The notes beneath the pieces are model-generated. The model was not told where the DNA came from, did no database searches, and was given only the letters and a program-made list of their open reading frames with translations. The translations under genes were made by a program, and so were the position numbers. A stretch of 5,357 nt of DNA from JBFEUI01 sp041547565 (lineage in GTDB: Bacteria > Pseudomonadota > Gammaproteobacteria > Thiohalomonadales > Thiohalomonadaceae), in assembly GCA_041547565.1 (NCBI GenBank), contig JBFEUI010000143.1, positions 1-5,357 on the forward strand. Direction: 5' to 3'. Shown piece by piece: positions 4,675 through 5,357 of this stretch. Every line of letters starts with the position of its first letter. The first letter of the stretch is position 1.

Positions 4675-5357
4675 ATGCAGTCAGGCCCAAGAGAGATCAC
4701 CACCCCGTTCCGTCCCATTCCGCTGGAGGTGCCGGAGGGGATGAAGCCCAACGAATTTTTCAACAGCACCGAAAATCTCAATGACCTGGTGCACAACAAC
4801 GGGCTGCTGATGAACCCGGAAAACCTGCTGCTCTATCGCAAGGCGCTGGGACACAGCAACGAGTTCGATACCTCGATCATCTACAACTCCTCCAAGTGCA
4901 TTCTCAATCCGCTGGGCCGGCCGGTGCGCCGTACCCAGGTGCCGGAAAACGTCAAGCATGTGTGGAACAGGATGAACCAGATCATCATCGACTACATGCT
5001 CGAACAGTACCCGGACCCGGGTGAGCACCTGGTGCTCGCCGGTGAGGCCAGCCTCGATGCCACCTGGCCGCTGACCTCGCCCGGGGTGCCCAGCATCCGC
5101 ATGCTGCACAACCACTTTATCGTCTTCCCCATGGAGCAGTTGCGCGGCGCGCCACTGGCCGATGCAAAAAACCCCAATCTCACTGACGGCGGCCAGCACT
5201 CGCTGTTCGAGCGCTACATGCATGATGTGTATCGCGAGTTCATCTGCAAGGCGCTCAAGCTGGAGGTGCTGCGGCCTATCGGTGACGAGTCGGCGCGCAT
5301 CGAGCTGACCGGCTATCCGCAGGGCCTGCCCAGCTGGGAGATCCCGGGCGGGGCGGC
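4675..5357 (+). CDS. unrecognised protein, N-terminal 227 residues (3' end outside window)
   Basis: The frame is open from ATG 4675 to the window edge without a stop, preceded by a good GAGGTG site, and its codon use (C/G-rich third positions) matches its neighbours. It begins MQSGPREITTPFRPIPLEVP. I do not recognise the family with confidence. Visible features are a polar N-terminus rich in Asn and Pro, 'NSSKCILNPLGRPVRRTQVP' (71-90), an amphipathic stretch NVKHVWNRMNQIIIDYMLEQ (92-111), the motif SIRMLHNHFIVFP (140-152) with H145-x-H147, and 'DGGQHSLFERYMHDVYREFI' (171-190). There is no signal peptide or membrane helix, so it is probably cytoplasmic. The H-N-H-F motif on an apparent beta strand faintly recalls the His motifs of HIT/GalT-type nucleotidyl transferases, but I cannot establish that. 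The minus-strand open frame over the same bases is a shadow. Confidence 0.8.
   Translation, partial: MQSGPREITTPFRPIPLEVPEGMKPNEFFNSTENLNDLVHNNGLLMNPENLLLYRKALGHSNEFDTSIIYNSSKCILNPLGRPVRRTQVPENVKHVWNRMNQIIIDYMLEQYPDPGEHLVLAGEASLDATWPLTSPGVPSIRMLHNHFIVFPMEQLRGAPLADAKNPNLTDGGQHSLFERYMHDVYREFICKALKLEVLRPIGDESARIELTGYPQGLPSWEIPGGA

Noticed and set aside
4681..5223. 180-residue minus-strand open frame
   Set aside because: It is antisense to the right-edge gene, which has a ribosome binding site and coherent protein composition. The minus frame looks like a codon-bias shadow with no motif.

Overview
This is a GC-rich bacterial window with tightly packed genes and Shine-Dalgarno-type starts. Protein style and gene families suggest a gammaproteobacterium, possibly a Chromatiales-like or sulfur-oxidiser relative. 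That placement is an inference from general resemblance, since the window holds no taxonomic marker. It contains eight protein genes, two of them cut by the window edges. I see no rRNA, tRNA, CRISPR array, insertion sequence or other mobile element.

Left part (1-1789): the C-terminal end of a probable NAD kinase runs by a 4-base ATGA overlap into an ADP-ribosylglycohydrolase-family gene that carries all the metal-site motifs and a hydrophobic C-terminal segment. Both concern NAD-derived chemistry and are probably translationally coupled. A small two-helix membrane protein faces them from the minus strand, with its stop codon directly abutting theirs. Upstream of that membrane gene is an AT-rich stretch with a promoter candidate whose 17-base spacer is itself an inverted repeat.

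Centre (1908-2981): the most notable gene encodes a short stand-alone CULT-domain protein. This is the fold of the thalidomide-binding domain of human cereblon, and it keeps the three cage tryptophans and the four zinc cysteines at the same spacings. Facing it across a 3-base gap is a GNAT-family acetyltransferase.

Right part (3098-5357): a cation diffusion facilitator (CDF) transporter on the minus strand diverges from a small thioredoxin-like [2Fe-2S] ferredoxin on the plus strand. Their candidate promoters overlap in the shared intergenic DNA. A 236-base non-coding stretch with a long imperfect inverted repeat follows. It leads into a plus-strand gene with a good ribosome binding site that I do not recognise and that runs off the right edge.

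The window is not one obvious pathway. The supported pairs are NAD kinase with ADP-ribosylglycohydrolase (overlap) and CDF with ferredoxin (shared divergent control region). The CULT protein is the best candidate for a poorly described function.
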